This document shows positions 35,272 through 44,793 of a stretch of 64,000 nucleotides of DNA, one piece after another (position 1 is the stretch's first letter; each line of letters begins with the position of its first letter). The stretch is from the NCBI GenBank assembly GCA_016712565.1, contig JADJQU010000003.1:806001-870000 (forward strand), read 5' to 3'. Position numbers and translations under genes: made by a program. This DNA comes from Planctomycetota bacterium. Lineage in GTDB: Bacteria > Planctomycetota > UBA1135 > GCA-002686595. The notes beneath the pieces were generated by a model. The model had not been told where the DNA came from and ran no database searches. It saw only the letters and a program-made list of their open reading frames with translations.

Positions 35272-36958
35272 GCTCGCGTGGATCCCACGTGCTGCTTCAC
35301 GCGGTCCGGGAAGTAGCGTAGCAGGCTCTCGGTGATGGCGGGAGCAGCGGTGCCCAAACCGCAGGCGCTGGTGGCCATCATCGTGCGGCCGATGTCGCGG
35401 ACCTCGGCCTCCCAGGCCGCCAGGTCGGCGGGGCCCGAGGTCCCCGTCAGCCGCTCCGTGAGCCGCTGGGTGCCGATGCGGCAGGGAAAGCACTTGCCGC
35501 AGGATTCGTGGGCGAAGAACGCCATGGCGCCGCGGGCCACCTCGACCATGTCGCGGGAATCGTCGAAGACCATCACGCCGCCCGCGCCGAGGAAGCTCTT
35601 CTTGGACCGCAAACTGGGCTCGTCCAGGGTGACGTCCAGGTCGGCGCCCGCCAGGAACCCGCCAGACAGGCCCGCCATGGTGACGGCCTGGACCGTGCGC
35701 CCGGGGCGCGGACCGCCCGCCCATTCGTGGAGCAACGTGGCCAGCGGGAGCCCCAAGGGAACCTCGTAGTTGCCCGGTCGCCTGATGTCGCCCGAGAGGC
35801 TGATGATCTTCGTGCCCTTGTGGCCGCCCAGGCCCAGGCCCGCGTACCACGGGGCTCCCCGGGTCACGATCGGCGGCACCGAGCACAGGGTCTCGACGTT
35901 GTTGACCGCCGTGGGCTTGTCCTCGAAGCCGTGGGTCACGGGATAGGGCGGTCGGTTGCGCGGGAAGGGGTGCTTGCCCTCCAGGCTGTTGAGCAGCGAG
36001 GTCTCCTCTCCGCAGATGTAGGCGCCCGCGCCGCGGCGCACGTGGATCTCGAAGCAAAAGCCGGTTCCGAGGATGCCCGAACCCAGCATGCCATCCGCCC
36101 TGGTCTCGGCCAGTGCGCGCTCCAGGATCGCCAGGGTGTCCGGGTACTCGTAGCGCAGGTAGAGGAAGCCCCGGGTGGCGCCGGTGGCGTAGCCTGCCAG
36201 CAACATGCCCTCGATCAGGGCGTGGGGATCGTGGTCCATCAAGGCGCGGTCCTTGAAGCACCCCGGCTCGCCCTCATCGGCATTGCAGACCACGGTCTTG
36301 GGTTCGCCGGGCGCCGCCGCCACCGCGCGCCATTTGCGCGCCGTGGGGAAGCCCGCGCCGCCGCGACCGGCGAGGCCGCTCTGCTCGATGATGTCGAGCA
36401 ACTGGGCGGGGTCGAGCCTGCGAAGCGCCACTTCCAGACCTCCGTAGCCCCCCCGCGGCGATAGCCCGCCAGCGTCGCCCGCCCCGGGTCGCGGATCCCG
36501 GCGAAGCAGCATTCCTCGAACCGGGCGCTGCCTGAGCGCCCCCAAGGGTTCGGCGGAGGCAGCGGCGAGGGCCGCGCCACCAGCTCGGCGGCTCGGAGGC
36601 CCACGAGAACCTGGTCTCCGCGCAGCACGGGCACCGGCTCGTCGCAGCGGCCCGCGCAGGGCATCGACACGGCAGAAAGTTCCCGGGTCAGGCGGTCGGA
36701 GCCCGCCAGCTTGCAGATCGATCCGTCGCACACCCGCGGGGCCCCTTTGCCCCCCGGCGTCCGCGAGAAGTGGTGGTAGAAGGTCACCGTCCCGAACAGG
36801 TCCGCCAGCGGGATGCGCAGGGCCTCGGCGATCCGCCGCAGGGCGGGATCCGAGAGGTGGCCGTCACGGTCGTGAAACGCATGGAGCAGCGGCAGCAGGG
36901 GCGCCGGTTCGCGGCGCCAGCGCTCGATCAACGCGTCGTCGGGGGAAGGCTGTTCCAT
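35268..36958 (-). CDS. fdhB: Formate dehydrogenase beta subunit, NuoE-NuoF fusion, broken by one missing base
   Basis: The diaphorase subunit that passes electrons from the alpha subunit to NAD. Residues 1-125 are NuoE-like with four [2Fe-2S] ligands (C77, C82, C101, C105; VCDGSIC...PCAGRC). The remainder is NuoF-like: FMN site GRGGAGFPTARKW, NADH site GAGAYICGEETSLLNSLEG and 4Fe-4S motif ESCGKCFPCRIGT. The frame changes at a run of seven G (complement of 36448-36454); one added G joins the halves into ~563 residues, with no stop and start between them. A fused NuoE-NuoF beta subunit is known from Methylobacterium FDH1. The stop overlaps the ATG of fdhA. Confidence 0.85.
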
Positions 36959-38318
36959 GGGGGGCGGTCCAGGCGGCAGTTTGTTCCACCCCGGGCCTCC
37001 GCGCCAGCCGGGGTTTCACGGAATTCGTTGGGGAAGAGAGCCCGCGACTCCGATCAGGGGCGCGGAGTTTCCCGGGACGGCATTCCGGGGCCCCAGTGCT
37101 CCCCCTACGACCTCGCAGTCCACACTGCTCGCTCGGCAACCGATCCTCGACCTGAAGCACCGGGCCGTGGGCTATGAGGTCCTGTTCCGTTCCAGCGGCG
37201 GCGCCCGGCTGGGCACGGCCACGCCCGACCACGCCACGGCGGAGGTGGGCGTCCAGGCCCTGCTCGACATCGGCCTCGACCGGCTGGTGGGTTCGCGGCG
37301 CGCCTGGATCAACATCCCTCGCGGCGCGCTGGTCAGCGGCCTGTGGGAGTTCTTCCCCCCCGACCGCGTCGTGCTGGAAATGCTCGAGACCATCGAGGCC
37401 GATGAAGAGGTGATCACCGCCTTGCGCCGGGCGCGCACCAAGGGCTACTCGATCGCCCTGGACGACTTCGTGCTCAACGAGCGCACGCAGCCGCTGATCC
37501 CCTTCGCCAACTACGTCAAGGTCGACGTGATGGCCCATGACGAGGCGCAGCTCGAGCGCCTGATCCACGACCTGCGCCGCCCCAAGCTCGCGCTCTTGGC
37601 CGAGAAGGTCGAGACCTACGCGGTGAGCGAGCGCATGCGCGCGCTGGGTTGCGAGCTGTTCCAGGGCTACTTCTTCGCCAAGCCGAAACTGATCCACGGC
37701 AAGCGCATCCCCAGCAACCGGCTGGCGCTCCTTCGCGTCGTGGCGAGCCTGCAGGACGAGCACGCTTCGCTGGAGCGCGTCGAGGAGCTGGTGCACTCCG
37801 ACGTGGGCCTCTCGTACCGGCTCCTGCGCTACGTCAACTCGGTCTCGGTGGGCATGCTGGCCCCGATCGAGTCCCTGCGCCACGCGATCATGGCCCTGGG
37901 GCTGGAGCGCGTGCGCGCCTGCGTCATGGTGCTGCTCTTGACCTCGCTCGACCAACGGCCCGACGAACTGATCACGGTCTCCCTGGTGCGCGCGCGCTAT
38001 TGCCAACTCCTGTGCGAGTTCCAGGGGCTCGACGCCCAGCGCGGATTCCTGGTGGGCCTGATGTCCGCCATCGACGCCTTCCTCGACCGCGACATCGCGT
38101 CGCTGATCAAGGAAATGGCCCTGGCGGACGACGTGGCCCGGGCGATCGTCAGCCACGAAGGGGAGCTGGGATTGGTCCTCGAAGCCGCGCTCGCCTGCGA
38201 GAGCGCGGATTGGGAGAAGCTCGAAGGCTCGCGCTTCCTGGCCGGCCAGGCCCAGGCGGCCTATCTCGAGGCTTTGGCCTGGTCCGACGGAATCCAGGCC
38301 GGGCTTTCCGCCTCCTGA
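36957..38318 (+). CDS. EAL/HDOD domain signalling protein (YuxH-like), start uncertain
   Basis: Up to 453 residues. The conserved part begins STLLARQPILDLKHRAVGYEVLFRS. An EAL-like domain (EVL in place of EAL; IALDDF; VKVDVM; LAEKVET; FQGYFFAKP) is followed by an HDOD domain (LVHSDVGLSYRLLRYVNS, IESLRHAIMALGLERVR). Members act in cyclic-di-GMP or related signalling, often with an inactive EAL. The only ATG (36957) shares the CCATGG palindrome with the divergent fdhB start and precedes ~55 poorly conserved residues. A GTG at 37096 would be in frame if the C run 37101-37105 lacks one base. So the true start may be near 37096 or at TTG 36981. Confidence 0.8.
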   Translation: MGGGPGGSLFHPGPPRQPGFHGIRWGREPATPIRGAEFPGTAFRGPSAPPTTSQSTLLARQPILDLKHRAVGYEVLFRSSGGARLGTATPDHATAEVGVQALLDIGLDRLVGSRRAWINIPRGALVSGLWEFFPPDRVVLEMLETIEADEEVITALRRARTKGYSIALDDFVLNERTQPLIPFANYVKVDVMAHDEAQLERLIHDLRRPKLALLAEKVETYAVSERMRALGCELFQGYFFAKPKLIHGKRIPSNRLALLRVVASLQDEHASLERVEELVHSDVGLSYRLLRYVNSVSVGMLAPIESLRHAIMALGLERVRACVMVLLLTSLDQRPDELITVSLVRARYCQLLCEFQGLDAQRGFLVGLMSAIDAFLDRDIASLIKEMALADDVARAIVSHEGELGLVLEAALACESADWEKLEGSRFLAGQAQAAYLEALAWSDGIQAGLSAS

Positions 38319-38325
38319 GCGCACG

Positions 38326-38337
38326 CCCCGCGCGGGG
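38326..38337. terminator. GC palindrome after the EAL/HDOD gene
   Basis: A perfect 12-bp palindrome (CCCCGCGCGGGG) lies 7 bp after the stop codon, with no T tract. Weak terminator candidate. Confidence 0.3.
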
Positions 38338-38402
38338 GTCAAGGGGGAAGATCCCTTCCCGGGTGGTACCGTGCCGGGGTCACCCAACCCCGAAGGCCGC
38401 CC

Positions 38403-38951
38403 ATGACCACTCTGCTCGGCATCGCAGGAAGCCTGCGTCGCAATTCCTACAACGCCCTGCTGCTGCGGGCGGCCGCCGAGCTGGCGCCGGAGGGCGTCCA
38501 CCTGGAACTGGGCTCGATCCGCGGCATTCCGCTCTACGACGGCGATGAGGAGGCGGCCAACGGAGTGCCCGCGAGCGTGACGGCCCTGAAGGAGCAGATC
38601 GCGCGCTGCGACGGGCTCTTGATCGCCACGCCCGAGTACAACCACTCGCTGCCGGGCGTGCTGAAGAACGCCTTCGATTGGCTCTCGCGGCCGTCCGCGG
38701 ACATCGCTCGCGTCTTCCACGGACGCCCCGTGGCCGTGATCGGCGCCACCGTCGGTCCCGGCGGGACGATCCTGGCCCAGGCGGCCTGGCTCCCGGTGCT
38801 GCGGGCCCTGGGCACGGCGCCCTGGTTCGGGGCGAAGCTGCACGTGTCCGGCGCGTCGAAGGCCTTCGACGAGTCGGGCAAGTTGACCGACGAGAAGCTG
38901 CGGACCCAGGTGGCGAGCTTCGTGCAGGCCTTCGCCGCCGCGACTCGCTGA
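38403..38951 (+). CDS. NADPH-dependent FMN reductase family protein
   Basis: A 182-residue flavodoxin-fold protein. It has the phosphate-binding loop GIAGSLRRNSYNALLLRAA and the flavin/active-site motif ATPEYNHSLPGVLKNAFDWLSR typical of the chromate/quinone/azo-reductase group (ChrR, YieF, SsuE-like). It reduces FMN or quinones with NAD(P)H in the cytoplasm; the natural substrate is unknown. GAAGG precedes ATG 38403 by 6 nt, and a TACCGT box lies at 38367-38372. It is convergent with the next gene. Confidence 0.92.
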   Translation: MTTLLGIAGSLRRNSYNALLLRAAAELAPEGVHLELGSIRGIPLYDGDEEAANGVPASVTALKEQIARCDGLLIATPEYNHSLPGVLKNAFDWLSRPSADIARVFHGRPVAVIGATVGPGGTILAQAAWLPVLRALGTAPWFGAKLHVSGASKAFDESGKLTDEKLRTQVASFVQAFAAATR

Positions 38952-39551
38952 TCAGCAGTTCGCGTACTTCCAGTGGCGCGTCTTGCCCTCGGCGATCCAC
39001 TGGACCGCCTGGGCGATGCGACGCTCGCGGGTGGCTTCGGCCTTGGCTTCGGCCACCCACTCCAGGTACTCGCGCTGCTGGCCCGGCGCGAACGACTTGA
39101 AGTGAGCCATGGCCCCGGCGCGCTTCGCCAGGGCCGCCTTGAACTGGGGGTGCATGGGCACGGCCTGCTTGGGCCGCGTCTTGGCCCGCACCACCTTGAC
39201 CCCGTCGTCGTTGAGTGACTTCGCCTGCTTGAGATAGCGCAGCAGGGCCGCCTTGCCGGGCAGATCGTCCAGGGACTTCAGGCAGCCGAAGCTGCCCATG
39301 GCTTCCTTGGCCTTGGAGTCGCCGCCGACCACGAGCTCGTGCTTCCAAAAGCCGAACACCGCGTGCTGCTTGAAGGCCGCCATGCTGCAGTACGGCCCCT
39401 TGTATTCGAAGGCGGGCATGGACCACTTGATGGTCTCGACCACCTCGGGGCAGGCCTGGTGCACGAGGGCGCGCAGGTGCTTCAGGATCGGCCGGGCGAA
39501 GGGGGCCGACTTCTCGATGTAGGCGTCGACACGGGGATCACGGGTGACCAT
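38952..39551 (-). CDS. YdeI-like DUF1801/OmdA domain protein
   Basis: A 199-residue protein. The N-terminal DUF1801 domain (IEKSAPFARPILKHLRALV, EVVETIKWSMPAFEYKGPYCSMAAFKQHAVFGFW) is followed by the C-terminal bacteriocin-protection (YdeI/OmpD-associated) motif FKSFAPGQQREYLEWVAEAKAEATRERRI. Such proteins are linked to antimicrobial-peptide or stress resistance in some bacteria, but the biochemical role is unknown. ATG at 39549-39551 is chosen; a TATGCT box (minus strand, 39612-39617) lies ~60 bp upstream. Confidence 0.88.
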   Translation of the reverse strand: MVTRDPRVDAYIEKSAPFARPILKHLRALVHQACPEVVETIKWSMPAFEYKGPYCSMAAFKQHAVFGFWKHELVVGGDSKAKEAMGSFGCLKSLDDLPGKAALLRYLKQAKSLNDDGVKVVRAKTRPKQAVPMHPQFKAALAKRAGAMAHFKSFAPGQQREYLEWVAEAKAEATRERRIAQAVQWIAEGKTRHWKYANC

Positions 39552-39843
39552 GGCGGTGGCTGGAGGGCTGGCCTCGAAACGGCTGGGTTCCAGGTGAATT
39601 CGGGAGCCACGAGCATAGCCGAGCACCAAGAGGGCGCGATCCATGGCCCCCTGGACCCTCGATCCGAGTGGAGTCCAGAGCCGACTCCAGGGCAGCTCTC
39701 GCCGGGGAGAGCCGTTTCGTCCGCCGATCCAGTCGCTCGAACCGGCCGGGATGCGCCCGCAGCGCGGACCCGAGTGCGCGAGATTCCGGCCGCGGCCGCT
39801 GGGGCGGCTTGACTGGGCTCGGGGCGGCGCCCACCCTCGCGGA

Positions 39844-41421
39844 ATGAACCGCCCCCCCGCAAGCAGTGCCTCCCCCGCGCGCTGGACCGACCGGGCGTTG
39901 GGGCTGGTGGAGCACGTCGGCAATCGCCTGCCGGACACGGTGTTCCTGTTCCTCCTGGCGCTGTTCGCCACCTGGGGACTCTCCTGGGGCCTCGCGGGAG
40001 TGGACTTCGGCCTGACCGATCCGCGCACGCAGAAGCCCCTGGTCATCGTCAATCAGCTGGAGACGGCCTCGCTGACCGTGTTCCTGACGCGCATGGTCGA
40101 GGTGTTCACGGCCTTTCCGCCCCTGGGTCTGGTGCTCGTGGCGTTGCTCGGCGTCGGCGTGGCCGAGCGCACGGGCCTGATCGGCGCCGCCCTGCGGGCG
40201 TTCCTGTCGGTGACGCCCCGTTTCCTGGTCGTGCCCATGGTGGTGATGGCGGGCATGCTGAGCCACACCGCCGCGGACGCGGGCTACGTGCTCGTGGTGC
40301 CCCTGGGCGCCGCCATCTACCACGCCGCCGGCCGACATCCCCTGGCGGGCGTGGCGGCGGCCTTCGCGGGCGTGGGCGCGGGCTTCGCGGCGAATCTGGT
40401 GCCCTCGAGCATCGATCCCCTGCTGCAGGGCTTCACCCAGTCCGCCGCGCGCATCGTGGATCCGGCCTACGAGGTCAATCCGCTGTGCAACTGGACCTTC
40501 CTGGCCGTCTCGTCGGTGTGGATCACCCTGGTGGCCTGGTTCGTGGGCACGCGCCTCGTGGAGCCGCGCTTCGCCGCGGTGGCGGTGGACGGCGATGGGA
40601 CCTCGGAGGGCGAGCGCCAGGCGGCGCCCGTGGACGGAGGACTGGCTCCGCGGGAGAAACTCGGCCTCGCCCTGGCGGCCCTCGTGGGGTTGCTGGCCGT
40701 GGTGGGACTCGTGCTGTGGGCCCGGGACCCGGGTTCCTCCCTGCGCGGTCCCAAGGGGGGCCTCACGGAATCCGCGGCGCCGTTGATGAAGTCGATCGTG
40801 CCGCTGATCTTCCTCGGGACCTTCGTTCCCGGCGTGGTCTACGGCTACGTCTCCGGCAGCGCGAAGAACCACCGCGAGATCGTCAAGGGCATGAGCCAGG
40901 CCATGTCGTCCATGGGGTACTACCTCGTGATGGCCTTCTTCGCCGCGCAGTTCCTGGACGCCTTCGCCAAGTCGAACCTCGGCGCGCTGATCGCCCTCGA
41001 AGGCGCGAGCCTGCTGCAGGCCCTGGCCCTGCCGCGCGCATTCACGGTCCTCGCGGCCGTCCTGCTCGCCACCGCGATCAACCTCTTGATCGCCTCGAGC
41101 TCGGCCAAGTGGGCACTGCTCTCGGGCATCCTGGTGCCGATGCTGATGCAGGTGGGCATCGCGCCGGAGCTGACCCAGGCCGCCTACCGCATCGGCGATT
41201 CCTGCACCAACGCGGTGACGCCGATGAACTACTACTTCCCCCTGGTGGTGGTGGTGGCCCAGCGCTACGTCAAGAACGCCGGCATCGGCACGGTGGCCTC
41301 GGCCATGCTGCCCTACTCCCTGGCGTTCCTCGTGGCCTGGAGCGCCCTGCTGCTGGCCTTCTGGGGTCTCGACCTGCCCTTGGGTGTGGCCTCCCGTTAC
41401 GTGATTCCCACGGGAAATTGA
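39844..41421 (+). CDS. AbgT family transporter (p-aminobenzoyl-glutamate transporter-like)
   Basis: A 525-residue inner-membrane protein with about eleven to thirteen helices. Family hallmarks are LPDTVFLFLLALFA, VALLGVGVAERTGLIGAALRA, GMLSHTAADAGYVLVVPLGAAIY, GVGAGFAANL, SSSAKWALLSGILVPMLMQVG and IGDSCTNAVTPMNYYFPLVV. AbgT proteins import p-aminobenzoyl-glutamate (a folate breakdown product) or export sulfonamides. The 292-bp gap upstream (39552-39843) holds the divergent promoters and nothing else recognisable. ATG 39844 is preceded by a weak GCGGA. Confidence 0.93.
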   Translation: MNRPPASSASPARWTDRALGLVEHVGNRLPDTVFLFLLALFATWGLSWGLAGVDFGLTDPRTQKPLVIVNQLETASLTVFLTRMVEVFTAFPPLGLVLVALLGVGVAERTGLIGAALRAFLSVTPRFLVVPMVVMAGMLSHTAADAGYVLVVPLGAAIYHAAGRHPLAGVAAAFAGVGAGFAANLVPSSIDPLLQGFTQSAARIVDPAYEVNPLCNWTFLAVSSVWITLVAWFVGTRLVEPRFAAVAVDGDGTSEGERQAAPVDGGLAPREKLGLALAALVGLLAVVGLVLWARDPGSSLRGPKGGLTESAAPLMKSIVPLIFLGTFVPGVVYGYVSGSAKNHREIVKGMSQAMSSMGYYLVMAFFAAQFLDAFAKSNLGALIALEGASLLQALALPRAFTVLAAVLLATAINLLIASSSAKWALLSGILVPMLMQVGIAPELTQAAYRIGDSCTNAVTPMNYYFPLVVVVAQRYVKNAGIGTVASAMLPYSLAFLVAWSALLLAFWGLDLPLGVASRYVIPTGN

Positions 41422-41436
41422 CCCGGCCCTGCGACT

Positions 41437-41448
41437 CCCCCGCGGGGG
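41437..41448. terminator. GC palindrome between AbgT and beta-lactamase-like genes
   Basis: A perfect CCCCCGCGGGGG palindrome sits 15 bp after the AbgT stop and is followed by CGTTC. Weak terminator candidate. Confidence 0.35.
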
Positions 41449-41453
41449 CGTTC

Positions 41454-41459
41454 TAGACT
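41454..41459 (+). promoter_or_regulatory. Putative -10 box (TAGACT)
   Basis: Ends 9 nt before ATG 41469; no Shine-Dalgarno sequence fits between them. Confidence 0.3.
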
Positions 41460-41468
41460 GACGCCGCG

Positions 41469-43150
41469 ATGTCGGGCCTCGTCTTCGCCGTGCTGCTTCT
41501 CCTGGGGCTCCAGGCGCCCGAACGCGCGGTGTCGACGCGCGCCCAGCCGGCCGCATTCGAGGAGCTCCTCTCGCGCCACGCCGCCGAAGGGTTTTCGGGG
41601 TCGGCCCTGGTGGCGACGCGCGGGGAGATCCTGCTCGCGGCGGGCTTCGGCTTCGCCGACTTCGATGCGAACCGGGCCAACGACGGGGACACGCTGTACG
41701 AGATCGCCTCGATCACCAAGCCGTTCACGGCCACGGCGGTGGTCAAGCTCGCGGCCCAGGGAAGCTCCTCCTGGACGATTCCATCGCGGCCCACCTGCCC
41801 GGCGTGCCCGAAAGTTCGCGGGCCGTGACCCTGCGCCATCTGCTCTCCCACACCTCGGGCGTCCCGCGCGGCAATGCCGCGGGTCGCGGGGAGGACCTGG
41901 CCAAGGCGGTGGCCGAATACCTGGGCGCGGGCCCGAAACGAACTCCAGGGACCCAGTACGAGTACTGGAACGGCGGCTACGCCCTGCTGGCGGGCGTGAT
42001 CGAGCGCGGCAGCGGGGTTTCCTACACCCAGTTCCTGGAGCGCGAGATCTTCGGGCCCGCCGGAATGACGAGCAGCGGATTCACCGGCGACGCGGACCTG
42101 GACCCTGAGCGGGATTCCTGGGGCATCTCCGCCCAGGGCAAGCCCCGGCGCGCGTCGGAGCATCCCTACGGCTCCTACGGGTACCAGTATCGCGGCATGG
42201 GTGGGCTCGTCACGAGCGTGCGCGACCTGCACCGTTTCGATCGCGCCCTGGCCGCGGGGACGATCCTGACCGCGGAACACCAGCGCGAACTCTTCACGCC
42301 GCAGCGGGACGGCTACGCCCTGGGCTGGAGGATCGATCGCGCCCCCAACGGCACGGCGCGCCAATCCCACGGCGGAGGCGTGCGCGCCTTCGTCTCGGAG
42401 TTCCGCCGCTACCCCGAGGCGGACGCCTGCATCGCCGTCCTGTGCAACCGCGACGATCGCAATCCGGGAGAGATCGCAGACCACCTGGAGGCGCTGCTGT
42501 TCGGCACGTCGCTGGTGCGCGCGCCCAGGGCGGAGCCCCTGGACCCCAAGCGCGCGGCGGGTTGCAGCGGCCGCTTCGCGGGAAAATCGGGCGCGCTGGT
42601 GATTCGCTCCGCCCCCGGCGTCCTGTGGGCCGGCCTCGAAGGGGAAAAGCTGCTCGCGGCCGTGGGGGCCAGCGAGAAACTGCCCTGGAAGGCGGAGGAG
42701 TCGCGGCTCGCCGCCCAGGCGGTGGAGATCGTCGAGGCCCTGGGCCGGGGCGATGCCGAGCCCCTGCGAAGCCACATGGCGAAGCGCATTCCCGCCAGCT
42801 GGCCGGATCGTGTGAAGGAGAGTCTCTGGCCTGAACAGGTGGCGCGGCACGGCCCCCTGCGCGGGGTGCGCGCCGTGAGCCTGCGCGGGCACGACGGCCG
42901 CCTGGAAGTGCTGCTGGTCCTGGAGCACGAGGCGCGCCCGCGGCAGGCCCTCGTGGCCTTCAGCGCCGAGGGACTGGAGTTGCTGGACTGGAACGGGCCC
43001 GCCTTCCTGGTGGAGGCGCGCATCGAGATTCAAGCCGACGGCTCGGGGCGTCTACTTTGCGGCGCAGAGTCGCCCAAGCTGGTTCTGGAAAGCGCCGCCG
43101 GAAAACTCGCCGCCGTGCGCCTCGCCGGTCAGCGGCTGACACGGGAATGA
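41469..43150 (+). CDS. Class C beta-lactamase-like serine hydrolase, broken by one missing base
   Basis: About 560 residues after repair. It has a signal peptide (LVFAVLLLLGLQAP), then the serine beta-lactamase/PBP fold with the nucleophile motif SITK (Ser81, Lys84), RHLLSHTSGVP, the YxN-type motif YEYWNGGYALLAG and the third motif region HGGG (SHGGGVRAF). The frame breaks at the GGG run 41759-41761; one added G gives QGKLLLDDSIAAHLPG and joins the two parts. The C-terminal ~170 residues (from CSGRFAGKSGAL) are a separate beta-rich domain often seen in such esterase/D-peptidase relatives. Probably a periplasmic D,D-peptidase or esterase rather than a drug-resistance enzyme. Confidence 0.85.
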
Positions 43151-43206
43151 CCCTCTGCCGGGTTGGACCAAGAACCGGTCGTCCGGCGCCGTTGGAAGAA
43201 AACACC

Positions 43207-44721
43207 ATGAGTCCGAGGACGGCCAAGATGATTGCGAGCATTTTTTTCCTGGCGGCCTGCGCCGCACTTCCTCCCCACTCCGAAACGCCCGCGGCCGACG
43301 GCCCGGCGCTGACGATCTACAACCAGGACTTCGCCGTGGTGCGCGAAGTGATCCCGCTCTCCCTGCGCGCCGGGGTCAACTCGGTCAGCTACGCCGGCAT
43401 GACCGCGCGGCTCGAACCGGACTCGGTGATCCTGCGCGACCCGGCGGGCACGCGGGCGCTGCAGATCCTGGAGCAGAACTATCGCAACGACCCGGTGACC
43501 CAGCAGCGGCTGCTGCAGCACTTCGAGGGACAGACCATCGAGTTCCTGCGCACGGCAGCCGACGGTTACACGACCCTGCTGCGGGGCCGGATCGTGCGCA
43601 GCGGCTACCAGCCGCCGGTCTTCGACGTGTACGGGAACCTGCAATACCGCGGCGAGTTCCAGCCCGTGATCGAGGTCGACGGCAAACTGCGCTTCCAGTT
43701 GCCCGGCGAGCCTCTGTTCCCCTCCCTGGGCGACGATTCGATCCTCCAGCCCACTCTGTCCTGGGAGATCGAGACCGACGCGCCGGGTTCCTTCGGCGCC
43801 GAGCTGGCCTACGTCACCGGAGGCATGGCCTGGCACGCGGATTACAACATCGTCTCGCCGGAGAAGGGCGACCTCTTGGACCTGGTGGGCTGGATCACCA
43901 TGGCCAACAACAGCGGCAAGACCTTCGAGAGCGCGCGGATCAAGCTGCTGGCGGGCGACGTCAACAAGATCCAACCCCAGGACCCGCGGCGGGCCTACCC
44001 GGCGGCCGCCCGACCCGGGATGGCGAAGTCGGACATGTCGGCCGTGGTCACCGAGAAGAGCTTCGACGAGTATCACCTCTACACCCTGGCCCACGCGACA
44101 ACGCTGCGGGATGGACAATCCAAGCAGGTGGAATTCGTGCGCGGGACGAAGATCCCGTCGCAGCGGCTCTACGTCTACGACGGCGCGGCGATCCACGCTG
44201 GCGAATGGGCCGGCTGGGATTCCGAGGGCCAGCGCAACGACCCGAACTACGGCACGCAGACCCAGAAGAAGGTCTGGGTCATGCGTGAATTCCGCAACTC
44301 GGCCGACTCGGGCCTGGGGATTCCCCTGCCCAAGGGCCGGGTGCGTTTCTACCGCCAGGGCGACGACGGCCAACTGGAGTTCACGGGCGAGAACAGCATC
44401 GACCACACGCCCAAGGACGAGGATCTGCGCATCTACACCGGCAATGCGTTCGATCTGGTGGGCGAGCGCGTGCGCACGGACTTCAAGGTGGACTCCAACC
44501 GGCACTGGTTCGACGAGAGCTTCGAGATCAAGCTGCGCAACCACAAGACGGAGGAAGTGGAGTTCCGCGTGGTGGAGCACCTGTACCGCTGGACCAACTG
44601 GGAAATCCTGGACACCACCCAGGAGTGGACCAAGAAGGACAGCCGCACGATCGAGTTTCGGGTGCGCGTTCCCGCGAACGGCGAGCACACCCTGCGCTAC
44701 CGCGCGCACTACAGCTGGTAG
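43207..44721 (+). CDS. DUF4139 lipoprotein
   Basis: A 504-residue protein with a lipoprotein signal (IASIFFLAACAALPP, Cys18 as lipid site). The mature part begins LTIYNQDFAVVREVIPLSL and carries DUF4139 features: GMTARLEPDSVILRDP, SWEIETDAPGSFGAELAYVTGGMAWHADYNI, LPKGRVRFYRQGDDGQLEFTGE and KNH-type C-terminal strands. The family is all-beta, envelope-associated and of unknown function. ATG 43207 lies 56 bp after the beta-lactamase-like gene, and the two may be co-transcribed. Confidence 0.85.
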   Translation: MSPRTAKMIASIFFLAACAALPPHSETPAADGPALTIYNQDFAVVREVIPLSLRAGVNSVSYAGMTARLEPDSVILRDPAGTRALQILEQNYRNDPVTQQRLLQHFEGQTIEFLRTAADGYTTLLRGRIVRSGYQPPVFDVYGNLQYRGEFQPVIEVDGKLRFQLPGEPLFPSLGDDSILQPTLSWEIETDAPGSFGAELAYVTGGMAWHADYNIVSPEKGDLLDLVGWITMANNSGKTFESARIKLLAGDVNKIQPQDPRRAYPAAARPGMAKSDMSAVVTEKSFDEYHLYTLAHATTLRDGQSKQVEFVRGTKIPSQRLYVYDGAAIHAGEWAGWDSEGQRNDPNYGTQTQKKVWVMREFRNSADSGLGIPLPKGRVRFYRQGDDGQLEFTGENSIDHTPKDEDLRIYTGNAFDLVGERVRTDFKVDSNRHWFDESFEIKLRNHKTEEVEFRVVEHLYRWTNWEILDTTQEWTKKDSRTIEFRVRVPANGEHTLRYRAHYSW

Positions 44722-44780
44722 GCCCCGCCCCGCGGGCGGCCGCGTCGGCGGGCGACCCGACCCTCGGGGGCTCGTCCGCG

Positions 44781-44786
44781 TATCCT
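44781..44786 (+). promoter_or_regulatory. Putative -10 box (TATCCT)
   Basis: Ends 7 nt before ATG 44794 of the sigma factor gene; no Shine-Dalgarno sequence. Confidence 0.35.
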
Positions 44787-44793
44787 CTTGGCC

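Noticed and set aside
36239..36958. A separate 239-residue NuoE-like protein.
   Set aside because: Past the G run at 36448-36454 its frame reads through NuoF-coding DNA with no family similarity; a one-base fix gives a fused beta subunit.
41804..43150. A 448-residue beta-lactamase-like protein starting at 41804.
   Set aside because: It would lack the SITK nucleophile motif, which lies upstream in another frame; a single missing G at 41759-41761 explains the split.
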